Positions 1-11,266 of a stretch of 64,000 nucleotides of DNA are shown here, one piece after another; the stretch's first letter is position 1; each line of letters starts with the position of its first letter. The notes below the pieces were generated by a model. The model did not search any database and had not been told where the DNA came from. It saw only the letters and a program-made list of their open reading frames with translations. The position numbers and the translations under genes were made by a program. Source of the DNA: Lactarius indigo (lineage: Eukaryota; Basidiomycota; Agaricomycetes; Russulales; Russulaceae); the NCBI GenBank assembly GCA_025766275.1, contig JAFKAC010000008.1, positions 2,108,001 to 2,172,000 on the forward strand, read 5' to 3'.

Positions 1-1032
1 CCCCAAGCATTCGGTGCTGCTTCATCACCCACGTTGTCCCCCGATTCCCCGGCTGTTACCGGTTTATTATGGCGGCGTGTTGCTGTTTCACCCCTTCGAC
101 CTTGACTCTCACTTATAATTCCTCTTTGGCGTGGCAATGCTACTCGTATTCGTAGCATTGTCGCTTGTCGCATTACTAAATCTCGATCTCGTTGTCATTG
201 TTGGGCTTACTCAGGTAACTTCTGGTAAGGGGAATCGCATCGTTCTTCCAGCTGTGGGCGGACTACGCCGAATGGCACAGCGGGACATAGTGCCTAGCCT
301 CTGTGTGAGAAGGGCACTCGGGCTGTCTATCTCACTTTGTGCATCCGTCTCCCACCCGCTCTCAGGCTGAGGATAAAGGTCAGTACAGTACGCTCAGAGG
401 TGGGTAAAGAGGTCAGTAGCGGTTTCGAGCCTACGGCACCACCGGTTTCATGACTTGACAGCTGGCGAGGAAACGCCAGACCCAAACGTACTAAGCACTT
501 TTTTTTGTTTCATCTTGAGGTGGGACAAATAATGGGCCGAGTCTACCTTGGAGCTTCCAGTGATCTGTCAGCAATCTGTCATGATCCGGTGATTGCTGTT
601 GGATTGCTGAAATGTATTGTGCTGTTCAAGTAACTGACTGTCTCCGTACTGTATTTCTCTATTAAAGTATGGCACACTGATACACTGGCACGGCACCCAC
701 AGAGCTGTGAAAGAGGAGCTTGTGGCCGCGTCAGGACCTTACAAATTCGGTGCCATGTCTCAAGGTACAAAGATAACCAGAGTACAGTAAACCAGGTGCT
801 GAAACTTGATGGAACGTAAGGACTGTGGGCTGTGAATTGCTCCCGTGCACACGCTCCTGATGGGATCATTATTCGTGGCTGTCTGCCGTCCCCTCTCTAT
901 TCGTGCAGGCGCCATGACGGATCCATTTATCTAACAGCGAGCGAGTTCGGTAATCGACTGCTCTCATTGCCTGCCCTTTCTCCCCTCCGTTGCTGTCGAC
1001 TCTTATTCTCTCTTTCTTGACTTATATTAGCC
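1..1032. other. Upstream region of array copy 1
   Basis: No gene is recognised in the first 800 bases; the short reading frames here have no family resemblance. From about 840 the sequence matches the leader block (module L) found before every array gene: a stretch ending in gtgcaggcgccatgacgga near 905-920, then a pyrimidine-rich run (about 960-1025) ending just before the ATG at 1033. CT-rich leaders just upstream of the start are common in filamentous fungal genes, so the core promoter of copy 1 is probably here. No convincing TATA box was seen. Confidence 0.5.
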
Positions 1033-2982
1033 ATGCCCGCATCACTCCCTGTGGACAACACCCTCGGGGCGTTGTTCATCGGCACAGTCCTCTCGTCTAT
1101 GTGCGTCTCACTGTCTGTAATACAACGTCGCAGGACCTGATCGGCCGTGTAGTTTGTATGGCGTTACTTGGTTACAGTTTTTTTCCTACTATAATAGCCA
1201 CTGCTCAAGGGATCGGTGGTCTCTAAAGTCCTTTGTGAGTGCGCCCACGGGCGACGTCCCATACTTTGGGATCTTAATGAAACTTTTGCAGGTCGCTTTT
1301 TTGATGTATATATCTTCGAAAGCTTCGCTATCCAACGCACGATGATGACACCATCTTTGACTAGGATCGTTGACACGGCCAACCTAGGTTTCGTTATTCA
1401 TGAGACTTATCGTGTCGTCGTCACAAATTTTGGGGACTATAAATCCAACGCATTAAAACAACCACCATGGTACGCCGCTCCAAAAAGTACTGTTCTAGCC
1501 GGGGTTCTCATGGGCGTCTAGGAGTCAAATCGTATGTCTGCCGTGACACGGAACTCGTCTCGAGACTTACGAAAGCAAATATCTCTCTGAAGGCGATCAC
1601 TTTATCTTCCAGTGCGCTAGTCCCTTGCGTCCAACTTTTTTCTGCAGTACTTATGTAATCAGTGGTTATTGATGTTTCCGCACAGCAGTACGTTTTCATG
1701 TGGTGCTCATGAAACAACTTTTACTGAAAGGGGCCTAGCTTCTACGCGTATAGGATCTACCGTCGTGAGTTTACTGGTTTTTTTTTTTTTTTTTTCATTT
1801 GCGTGAGACTTACTCTAGTCCAGTGGGCGGCAGTTCTGCATACCTGCCGACAGCGATCGTACGTATACGCAATTTGTTCGAAGCTGGCACCTACTCACGC
1901 GAGTAGTCTGCCGTGTCACTGGCCGCGTTCGGTGAGTTCCTCCTCAATAGCATCCCTCGGGACACCCACATTAATATTTTTTGAGGTTTTGGGACTGGTG
2001 TGTTTCTCCTTTATTCGTGGGTCGCTAAAGCATTATCCTCGTCTTCAGCGTACAGCACAACAGCGTCAGCCGTAGTTGCACGTTTTCTTTTCCTTGTTTT
2101 TTTCTCACAGGTTCTGCATATAGCCTTCAGCATGTACATGACCTGGGCCGTTTCTTTGAGGTGCGTTTTCTCACAGCCTAATGATCCTGGCTGCAATCTC
2201 TAATTGCCGTATACCAGGAGTTTTTCATCGCTTCAATATCTTGCAAGGTCCTCTGCGACCTCCTCATTACTGTTGGAATGGTTTATTACCTCCTGAGTAA
2301 TCGCAGTCAGGTTCGGAGGTGCGTTCGTGCTTGAACATTACGACAATGACCTCACACTATTCACACTGACTCTCTCGTCAGAACAAACAATGTGTTGAAC
2401 CTTCTCGTGATTTATTCTATCAATTGCGGTACACTCCACCTGTGAGCCAGTGCGTTGATTGGTTGGCGACTTGTTTGTGACAATTGTGCTACTCTACAGA
2501 GTGTTTGCCGTCTCTTGCGTCGCCTTGGTACTGTTCACTTTTTCCTTCTATTTCCTCTTGTCAAACATTGACTCCTTGAACCAAGATCGCCAGGTCTGGA
2601 CATACGCTTATATACATCCCGCCCCTCTTCATCATGGTTCGGCTCTCATTTTGCGCATTCATGGCCATGTGCGTCGTCTTCCTTTGCTGTTCTTTCCCCC
2701 TGACATTATATCCCCAGCCTGAACTCACGAGATAATCTTCGCGAGACGCTCGACGGACCGGATGTCATTGTTGCCACGTTCACCCAGCTCAAGGTCCACA
2801 CAGGTAACACAGCCCCTTGGGATGCGCAAGATACAGCAGAGGCAATCGCCAGCAAGGCTGTCCCGAAGAGTCGTCCGCCACTTTCAGCTCCCTCCGAAAC
2901 ATCATTCTCAGTCAATATGGTAGCTTTCGACTCGGACAGAGAAAGGTACCCACCCACTGTAGCCGAGGCCATGACGGTATGA
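1033..2982 (+). CDS. DUF6534-family seven-transmembrane protein, array copy 1
   Basis: A predicted multi-pass membrane protein of 336 residues, function unknown. Exons read from the sequence: 1033-1100, 1153-1234, 1292-1305, 1365-1469, 1522-1531, 1593-1611, 1663-1687, 1739-1764, 1824-1858, 1907-1931, 1986-1997, 2049-2064, 2124-2160, 2218-2318, 2382-2441, 2500-2527, 2586-2668, 2718-2982 (1011 nt, in frame). Family signs: a TLGALFIG start of TM1, YGVTWLQ, a VTNFGD loop, an FYAYRIYR end of TM3, and the DUF6534 core in exons 14-18 (LLSNRTQVRR, TNNVLNLLAIYSINCGTL, LNSRDNLRETLDG). Family proteins have about seven helices plus a polar cytoplasmic tail; here the tail is the last exon. For exon 17 the acceptor nearest the conserved TAT codon is lost (CCAGG), but an AG 9 nt upstream keeps the frame. 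Intron 8 carries an 18-nt T run (1778-1795). The exon model is inferred by comparing the twelve copies, not from transcripts. Confidence 0.8.
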
Positions 2983-5730
2983 GCGAGTAGGTACAGTATA
3001 TCAAAAACCATCAGGATCCGTGCGTAGATCACACCATACCTCCGATACCGTCGTTTCGCTTGCCAGGATTGGCTATACAGTACTTCCAACATTGCCAAAA
3101 CGTGCCTTTTTGACTATACCGATAGCTTGGCGCACAGGTCATACGACCGATCTTTGCGAAACGATGCCCCCTTGGCGGGCCTAGCGGGCCTACAGTAGAT
3201 TACTCAGGGCTATCACGATTGGTGATCACCCACCCTATCATGTTTCCGTGAAGTTCAGCGCTCGCTGCCAAACGAAATCATTTGTTACCCTCTCCTCGCC
3301 CCCTTGACCGTCGGCGGGCTATCCACAGTTACTGTATACGGCAGGATGCTTAACGATAACATTCGAGGGGCATCTAATCACATATGATTATTGGTATCAG
3401 ATGAGGCTAGTATCAAATTGGGGATCGTCTCATCAAGTGGCAACGGTTACATGTCAACCTTCCCAGTCGTGTTGCTTGACACCGTTGCCGTCTTCCTTTC
3501 CACCTTCACTGCCTTTCAGTATCCTTCTATATCTGTGCGGAGGGATGATTGGGATTGAAGGCACGTTATTACACCGAAGCAAGAATGGAAGTGTCGCTAG
3601 ATCGTCTGAATCCCAAGCTGAATCCCTTTCCCTATCACTGCCGTCCGCACAAGAGCCGCAGGTGATCATGGCAAGTACGATCAAGATCACGATCACGAGA
3701 AGTTCAGGACAATGGTAGAAGACCAAGTAGAAGACCACCGTGACAGTGACATTAAGTTCTTGCTTGCCACTACGTGAATTGATTTATTTTTGGTATTTTT
3801 CACAGCAAGTCTCACAGTCTCACCAACTCCTGGTCCTAAGTTAGTGTGCACTCGGACCCGCTAGCTTGACTCGGACCCGCTGACCACGACAGTGTGAAAA
3901 CTGCCAGTGGGAAGTAGTCACGTGGTGAGGGTAGCTCCGAGCGGTTCGAGTTTTCCAGCTAAGGTAGGTAGGGTTTCTCAAGTGCGCCATCTATCCTTCA
4001 AGGCCTCAAGAGCTCAAGTCTTATGGAACTTCTTCGACCCCCTCCAATGCCTCTGTCTTTAATGACGCAGGTCCAGTCTCAACACCGACGTAGGGCTCTT
4101 AGGAAACACAAAATTCCCGCCAATCGCCCAAATATTACTCTTGAGCGGCATCGTGTCCACCCGTCGTACCTGCCCTCGTCCCTGCGTAGCCTAACTATCG
4201 CCCACATTCGTTCTCGCTACGGTACGAGTGGAAGGCTGGAAGCTGACGCGCTGTAAAGAGAAAACAGTAATGCCCTATGAAGGTGTTGTCGAACATGCAA
4301 AGAAGTTGCTGGACGTACTGGAGGTTATGGTGCAGGTATGTCTGCCAGAGGTGAGGTGCGTCTGTGACTTCAACTGGTATTTGACTGACGCGACGTTTGG
4401 TTACAGCAAATACGAGCGGAGGGTTTATCGTCATCACGTTGGCGAAACGAAAGCCCTTTGGACGTTTACGGATGTTGCAGTACCCTTCGCTCCCCTTATT
4501 CAATATCCCAGAAGTCATCCGTGTACCCCAACCCGTAGTTGACTTCCGTGTTGCCTTTCAAGCCATGCCGAATAATGTAGTCCTTCAAGTATGTGCAAGA
4601 GCACAAAGGGAGACCGCGCCAGTCGAGCTCGCGTCTTCTTTGTGAACATGTGGACAACTATTTCATCTGTACTGTCACGACTACGTATAGACACGTCGCC
4701 CACGCGAGTTCATATTCCGCCCTAGGTCGGTTCCCTACCAATACTGGTACAATTTGACTCACCCGCAAACGTTCTATACGGGGAGAACCAATCATTTGAG
4801 GTATATCTTTATCGACCTCAGTTCGTTTGTCCATTTTCGTTCTCACCATATGGACATGATGATGATGTGATGTCGTCAATAAACTCAACTTTAGCCTCTC
4901 CACGATACTTCTGACTTTCTCCTTTCCGTCTCCCACATATATGTCTTGTGTGCCCCCACACCCTGCACGAACACCATGCCATCGTTCTGTCCTACCACTA
5001 CTTCCCCACGCGGACCTGACTGCCAAGCTCTCGGCCCCACCCTGCCCACCCGACCGAGATGGCCTTGATGTGTGAATTTTGCACAGGAATATGCACCTGG
5101 GACTGGCGGCGGTGCATTTATGCGGAGGGTAGATGTGGAGGGTGATTCAGGATCTGTGGTGTTTGAGGATCCGAAGAGAGGTCATCAGTGAGTCCTCACT
5201 TTTCGTAATGTATTCGCGAGCTGATCTATGGAACAGAAACATCTGAGCTACGGTATGAATGTACGCACAAGTCGGACCTGTATACGGTAGCAAAGGAGGT
5301 GAAACGGTACGCATAATAGTTGCTGTGTGTCGCACGCCGCTTTGTTAGTCTGCTCCTAAAAATAGATTTAATTTACTAACCGTGGGAAGATCTCTTTCGT
5401 CGTCATACATGGCTGAAGTGGTTCTGATCAACGGCCTTGCTAGACAGACTCTGGGTGCCGCTACTCGATTTCCAGACACGGTCGACATGACCTTCAGAAA
5501 CAGCAGAAGATCAGCAGCTGACTTGAAATGGCCGGAGGCTGTGAAGTCCTTCGGCGCCGGTACGTTACTGATCGACCACATTTTGATCATCCGTCACCAC
5601 CTTCCTATTCTTATAGGCGCAATAACGGAACCCTTTATCAACAGCATTGCAAGTCCAGACATAGTGCGCCCTCGTCACCCACCTTTTCTCCCCTTCCGTT
5701 GCTGTCAACTCTTATTCTCCCTTTCTTGAC
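2983..5730. repeat. Intergenic modules D, C, S and L between copies 1 and 2
   Basis: Module D (2983 to about 3480) follows the stop codon and recurs after copies 2, 3, 5 and 9; it contains the phrase near 3300-3360 (cctctcctcgcccccttgac, then ggcaggatgcttaacgataac). About 3500-3800 resembles module C (gcggagggatgattgggatt near 3540). Module S (about 3880-5340) contains remnants of an unrecognised gene: a possible exon near 4410-4500 encoding VGETKALWTFTDVAVPFAPL, and a 3' part ending in gtgaaacggtacgcataat near 5304. Stops and frame breaks suggest decay. Module L (about 5350-5730) leads into the ATG of copy 2. No intact gene is supported. Confidence 0.55.
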
Positions 5731-7707
5731 ATGCCCGCATTATTTCCCATGCACAACACCCTTGGGGCGTTGTTCATCGGCACTGTACTTTCGTCTATGT
5801 GCGTCTCACTGTCTGTAATACAATGTCGCAGCACCTGATCGAGCCCAATCGGCCATGTAGTTTGTATGGTGTTACCTGGTTGCAAGTCTATTCCTACTAT
5901 AGTAGTCACTGTTCAAGGGATCGGTGGCCTCTAAAGTGCTTTGTGAGGGCCCCCATGTGCCGTGGCGCGTCATGCTCAGAACCTCATTGAAGCTTTGCAG
6001 GTCGCTTTTTTGATGTATGTGTTTTCTTAAGCTTCCTATCGATGCATGATATTAACACCATCGTTGGCTAGGCTCGTTGACTCGGCCAACCTAGTTTTCG
6101 TTGTTTACATGACTTATCATATTGGCATCACAAATTTTGGGGATTATCTGTCCAACGCATTCAAACCACTGGCATGGTGAGCCGTTCCAGAAGTACTATT
6201 TTAGTCAAGGTTCTTATAGAGCATTCAGGGGCCAACCTGTACGTCTGCCGTGACAGAGCTTGTCCTGAGGCTTACGAAAGCAAATATATCTCCAAAGGCG
6301 ATAACTTTATCTGCCAGTGCGCTGGTCTTTTGTTATCAGCCTTTGTCCCCAATTTTTATGCATTTTTAACCAGTTGTTCTCGAAGTTCCTGTGCAGCAGT
6401 ACGTTTTCATGCGGGGCTCACGAAGTAACTCTTCCTGAAAATGATGCAGTTTCTACGCGTATAGGATCTATCGTCGTGAGTTCTTGTTACTTCTTCATCT
6501 CGGTGAGACTTATTCTAGTCCAGTGGGCGGGGGGTCTCCTTTCCTCCCAGCGGCGATTGTACGTAGCGCAATTTTTTCGGAGCTAGCACCAACTTACATG
6601 AGCAGTCCGTCGTCTCACTGACAGCACTTGGTGAGTTCTCCCTAGTAGCATACTTCGACGTTTTCACCTCATTTTTCCCAACTTTTCAAGGTATTGGGGT
6701 TGGTATGTTCCATTCCTTTATTTATGGGTTGCTACGGCCTTATCCTCGTCTTCAGTGTACAGTGTAGAAGTGTCAGTCGTAGTTTCACATGTCCTTTTCT
6801 TTGTTTTTTCTCACAGATTCTGCGTATAGCATGAACCACATACACGATCCGGGCATTCACTTTCAGGCACATTCGCTCTTTGTCTTATGATTTTGGCTTT
6901 AATCACTAATTGCCACTCATACCAGGGGCTTTCCATTGCGGGGTTATCTTGCAAGGTTGTCTGCGACGTCTTCATTACTTCTGGAATGGTTTATTACCTC
7001 TTAAGAAACCGTACTCAAGTGAGGAGGTACGTCCGCCCCCGAACATGACAAAAATGACTTTACTCTGCTCACACCGGCTCTCTCTCTAGAACCAACAATG
7101 TGCTGAACCTCCTGGCGATTTATTCTGTCAATTGCGGCACACTTCACTTGTGAGCAAATGCCTTGATCGGTGTTGACTTATTTTCTGACAATTGTTCTAT
7201 TCTGCAGAGCGTTCGCTATCTCTTCTGTCACTTTGGTACGATTAATTTTTTTTACCTCCTGTATCCTCCTGTCAAATATTGACTCACTGAATAAAGCTCG
7301 CCAAGTATCGAAACGCGCTCATATACACGCCGTCCCTGTTCATCATGTTTCGGCTCTCTCTCTGCGCGTTCATGGCCATGTGCGCCTTTTTTGTTCGTTG
7401 TTCCTTGACGTCTTTCTGATTCCTGACATTCTACCCCAGCCTGAATTCACGAGATAACCTTCGCGAAACGCTCGACGGACAAGATGGCGTTGTTGTTGCC
7501 ACGCTCACACAGCTCAAGGCACACGCGGGCCGGGGTACCGTGGTCCCGTCCAGTGCGCAAGATACGTCGGAAGCAAGCATCGGCACCTACACGGCTGTCC
7601 CGAAGGGTCTCCCACCGCATTCAGTTTACTCCGATACGACATTCTCAGCAAGTGTGATAGCTTTTGACAGGGAACGGTACGCAGTACCCCCTGTCGTGGT
7701 GATGTGA
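5731..7707 (+). CDS. DUF6534-family seven-transmembrane protein, array copy 2
   Basis: The cleanest copy and the reference model: 337 residues from 18 exons at 5731-5798, 5861-5942, 6001-6014, 6072-6176, 6229-6238, 6298-6316, 6374-6398, 6450-6475, 6524-6558, 6606-6630, 6691-6702, 6756-6771, 6830-6866, 6926-7026, 7090-7149, 7208-7235, 7297-7379, 7440-7707 (1014 nt). Every intron starts GT except intron 13, which starts GCACAT, and all end AG. The protein begins MPALFPMHNTLGALFIG, has hydrophobic segments matching seven helices, and ends in a Ser/Thr/Pro-rich tail with FDRERY-like and Pro-Val motifs. The DUF6534 hallmark (DVFITSGMVYYL, then a basic pair, then LLAIYSVNCGTL) is in exons 14-15. 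The MHN start and the GRGTVVPS tail group it with copies 5 and 9. Role and ligand unknown. Confidence 0.85.
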
Positions 7708-9291
7708 ACGAGTAGATACGTCAAACCTCAGGCTCCCTGCGTAGTTCCATTTCGTTTGTTCTTTCGCTCTTTCGTTCTGTCGTCTCTCTTTCCTGTTTGG
7801 ACTGCTTCCACAATTGGGGAAACAATGGCTTAGGGATGAGATAGCTAGCTGTTATGTACGATCACATACCCTCAGACGGGCCTGGATTACTCATGGTCAT
7901 CACAAACAGCGTGTGCCAGATGGCCCAGATTACATATTACTATATACCACGTAGTTACGCTGTTCAACAGTCAGCTAACAAACAAATGTATACTTTAACG
8001 CCCTCTCTTCGCCGCCCTCCCATCCTTGACTGCCGGCGGGACATTTACTGAATACGGTAGGACACTCATGGCCAACGTTAACTAACAACAGTCTGGCTGG
8101 CATGAAATTGAGGGTTATCACCAAGTTACAGTACGGTTGCAGTCAGTCTTTGGGAGTCACAGCCTTGATCTCCGTTTTAGGTTCGACGTGGCACTGCACT
8201 GCCAGTGGGAGGGGAAGAGACCGGGGTATGGTTTTTTTTATTTTCAAAAAAAATGTTTATATCCTGGAGTGCAAGCCCGAGGCTTAGACCGGACATAGCC
8301 CGTTACATTTGTCCTCGTTATAAGAACTGAGCGGGGTAAAGACATGGGCGGCGGGGCCCCGGCCATTCGCGATCGCGTGGGAAGGTAGGGCTGGGCGTCA
8401 GACGCCGAAAGTTCCGTGTGCCGAAGGTCAGCCTCACAGGGACACCTGAGGCCCTGATGGCTTGCCCCCTTCCGTCGGCCTCATGTCCCGCGCCCTGCTC
8501 GGGGGGCGCAATACCACCGTTGTGTCTTGCTACGATCTTCCCACGACCCACGCGTCAGTACCCGACTGCCAAGCACTGGATCCCGGCCCACTCGAACAAG
8601 ATGGTTTCGATGTACGAAAAATTTGTGCAGGAAAATGCACTTGGGACAGATGGCAGCGGCGGGTTTATGTAGAAGGTGGTCTAGAATCTGGAACGTTTGT
8701 TGGGGGAGAGGCCTCGCACTTATTCTTAATGGTGCTCGTGAGCTGATCTATTGGGCAGAAAAACCCGAGCTACGCGCTCAACCCGAACCTGTATACAGCA
8801 TGAAACGGCGCGCATAGTAGTTGTTGCGTTGCACACCTGGTTAGCGGACACACGAGCATACAGTATTATGTCTTGGACACTTAGAAATTTACTCGGCGTG
8901 GGAAAGTCTCTCCCTTCTCGTCACGGTTTACTAAGTCGTAGACCTGGCTCCCAGTCTGATCAACGGCTGCGCTAGACAAACTCCATGCCCACCGTCATCC
9001 AGACGTTCAATATCTCCAACCATGGTTGACCCTCAGAACTGGTGGAAATCACCCACAAACTCAAAATGACCGGAGGCTGAAATGACCGGAGGCTGTGAAG
9101 GGCGCCCAGGCTGCTGAGTCCCTGATCGACCTCTTTTTGATCATCCATTACCGCCCTCCCATTGTAGAGGCGCTATGATAGATGCCTCATTAACAGCGCC
9201 GGGAATTGAGCGGAAGACCAGTCCCATCGCCCACCCTTGTCCCTTCCATTGCCGTCGATAATTATCCTCTCTTTCTTGATTCTTATCTGCC
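7708..9291. repeat. Modules D, partial S and L between copies 2 and 3
   Basis: About 7708-8110 is module D (ggcatgtacgatcac-type phrase near 7853, and gccgcgggacattta-type phrase near 8030). About 8110-8420 shows nothing recognisable apart from an A-run near 8248. About 8420-8990 is the 3' half of module S: it contains GAACAAGATGGTTTCGATGT near 8594, a frame encoding RELIYWAEKPELR near 8740-8780, and the terminal gaaacggcgcgcatag near 8804. The module is broken and not a gene. About 9000-9291 is leader L with a repeated ggctgaaatgaccggagg near 9070-9095, followed by the pyrimidine-rich tract before the ATG at 9292. Confidence 0.5.
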
Positions 9292-11266
9292 ATGCCCGCA
9301 TTGATCCCTGTTCACAACACTCTTGGAGCGTTATTCATCGGTACCGTCCTCTCGTCCATGTGAGTCTCACTTTTGTAATACAATGTTGTACAACCTGATC
9401 GGGCCCAATCGGCCATCTAGTATCTATGGTGTTACCTGGTTGCAAGTCTATTCCTACTATAACAGCCACTGCTCGAGAGATCGGTGGCCTCTAAAGTGCT
9501 TTGTGAGTGTCCCACGTGCTATGTTCCATCCTCGTGATCTTACTGAGACCTTTGCAGGTCGCTATTTTGATGTATGCATTTTCGAAGCTTCGCTATCAGA
9601 TCCACGACAGTGACATCATCGTCGACTAGGCTCGTTGACTCGGCCAACCTATTTTTTGTTGTTTACACGACATATCATGTTAGTGTCACAAATTTTGGGG
9701 ATTATCTATCCAACGCATTCAACCCACTGGTATGGTAAGCCGCTCGCAAAGTAATGTGTTTGTTGAGGTTCTTTATGGGGCATCTAGGGGTCAAACTGTA
9801 CGTCTCCCGTGACACAGGACTCGTCTAGAGACTTATAAATATCACTTTGAAGGCGACCACGTTATCTGCGAGTGCGCTAGTCTGTTATGACCAACTTTTT
9901 GTCAAAAATTCTTATACATATCTAACCAGTCGTTCTCGAAGTTTCTGTGCAGCAGTACGTATTCGCGCAGAGTCCACGAAGCAACCCTTACTGAAAGGGA
10001 TGTAGTTTCTACGCATATAGGATCTATCGTTGTGGGTTTATTGATGTTTTCTGTCTGTTAAATTTATATTCTTCCAGTGGGCAGACGATCTCCGTACCTG
10101 CCAGTAGCGATCGTACGTATACGCAATTTTTTTCTGAGCTGCTCGCCCACTCACCTGAGCAGTCCGTCACCTCACTGGCAGAATTCGGTGAGTTCCTCCG
10201 CCGTTGCATGCCTCGAGACTTCGACCCTATTTTTGACCGATTTTTGTAAGGTATTGGGATCTGTATGTTTCTCCCTTCTGTTGCTTTATTTTGTGTCGCT
10301 AAGGCCTTATTCTCATCTTCAGTGTACAGTGTAAAAATGTCAGTCGTAATTGCACATATTCTTTTCCGGGCTCTTTTTCTCACAGGTTTTACTTACAGCC
10401 TGAAGCACGTTCACGAGTTGGGCATTCGCTTTCAAGTACGTTTTCTCGTCTGATGATGTGAGCTGCAATCTCTAACTGCCGATCACACCAGGACATTTCC
10501 ATTGCCGCATTATCTTGCAAGGTCGCCTGCGACATTCTCATTACTTCTGGAATGGTTTATTACTTCTTGAGCAACCGCACTCAAGTTAAGAGGTAGATTC
10601 TTGTCCGAACATCACATAGACTTCATTACTTTATTTACACCGGCTCTCCCTCTAGAACCAACAACGTGTTGAACCTTCTCGCGATTTATGCTATCAATTG
10701 TGGAACACTTCACTTGTGAGCCCAGTGCACCAATCGGCGTCGACTTGTTTTCTGAGAATCGTGCTATTCTATAGAGTGTTTGCCGTCTCTTGCGTCACCT
10801 TGGTACGCTTTGCTTTTACCCGCTGTGCCCACTTGTCAAATATTGACTCCCTGAACGAAGCTCGCCAAGTACCGAGATACACTCATATCTACACCGTCCC
10901 TCTTCATCATGTTTCGGCTCTCTCTCTGCGCGTTCATGGCTATGTGTGTCTCCTTTGTTCGTTATTCCTTTGCGACCTTCCTAATTCCTAAGATTCTATC
11001 CCAGTCTGAACTCACGAAGTAACCTCCGCGAGACGCTCAACGGACCGGAAGGTGGTGTTACCACATTAACCGAGCTAAAGGCACGCACGGGTACCACAGT
11101 CCCATGGGGCACGCAGAATACAGCAGAAGCGAGCACCAGCACAGCCGTCCCGAAGAGTCACCCACCATTTTCCCTTTATCCCAACACTTCATTCTCAACC
11201 AGTGTGATAGCTCCCGACCGAGAAATGTACCCTGTACACCCTGTAGCCGAGGTCGTGACGGTATGA
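9292..11266 (+). CDS. DUF6534-family seven-transmembrane protein, array copy 3
   Basis: The same 18-exon plan as copy 2, with all splice dinucleotides and phases kept. Exon 1 is 9292-9359, exon 2 is 9421-9502, exon 3 is 9558-9571; the last exon ends with a TGA at 11264-11266. Intron 13 has a standard GTACGT donor here, unlike copy 2. Exon 11 ends GGGATCT rather than GGGATTG but the donor GTATGT is kept. The last exon reads LNSRSNLRETLNG and keeps the EVVTV-type end common to the array, although the upstream part differs. The product is predicted to be a multi-pass membrane protein of unknown function, about 335 residues. The N-terminal VHN places it between the MHN and VDN types. Confidence 0.8.

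Noticed and set aside
1778..1795. T run in copy 1 considered as a retrotransposon tail
   Set aside because: It lies inside intron 8 at the expected position, with no flanking duplication or element sequence; simple homopolymer expansion.
2706..3098. Long - strand frames opposite the last exons of the array genes
   Set aside because: They recur only because the + strand exon is conserved and have no independent family resemblance; treated as shadows of the real genes.
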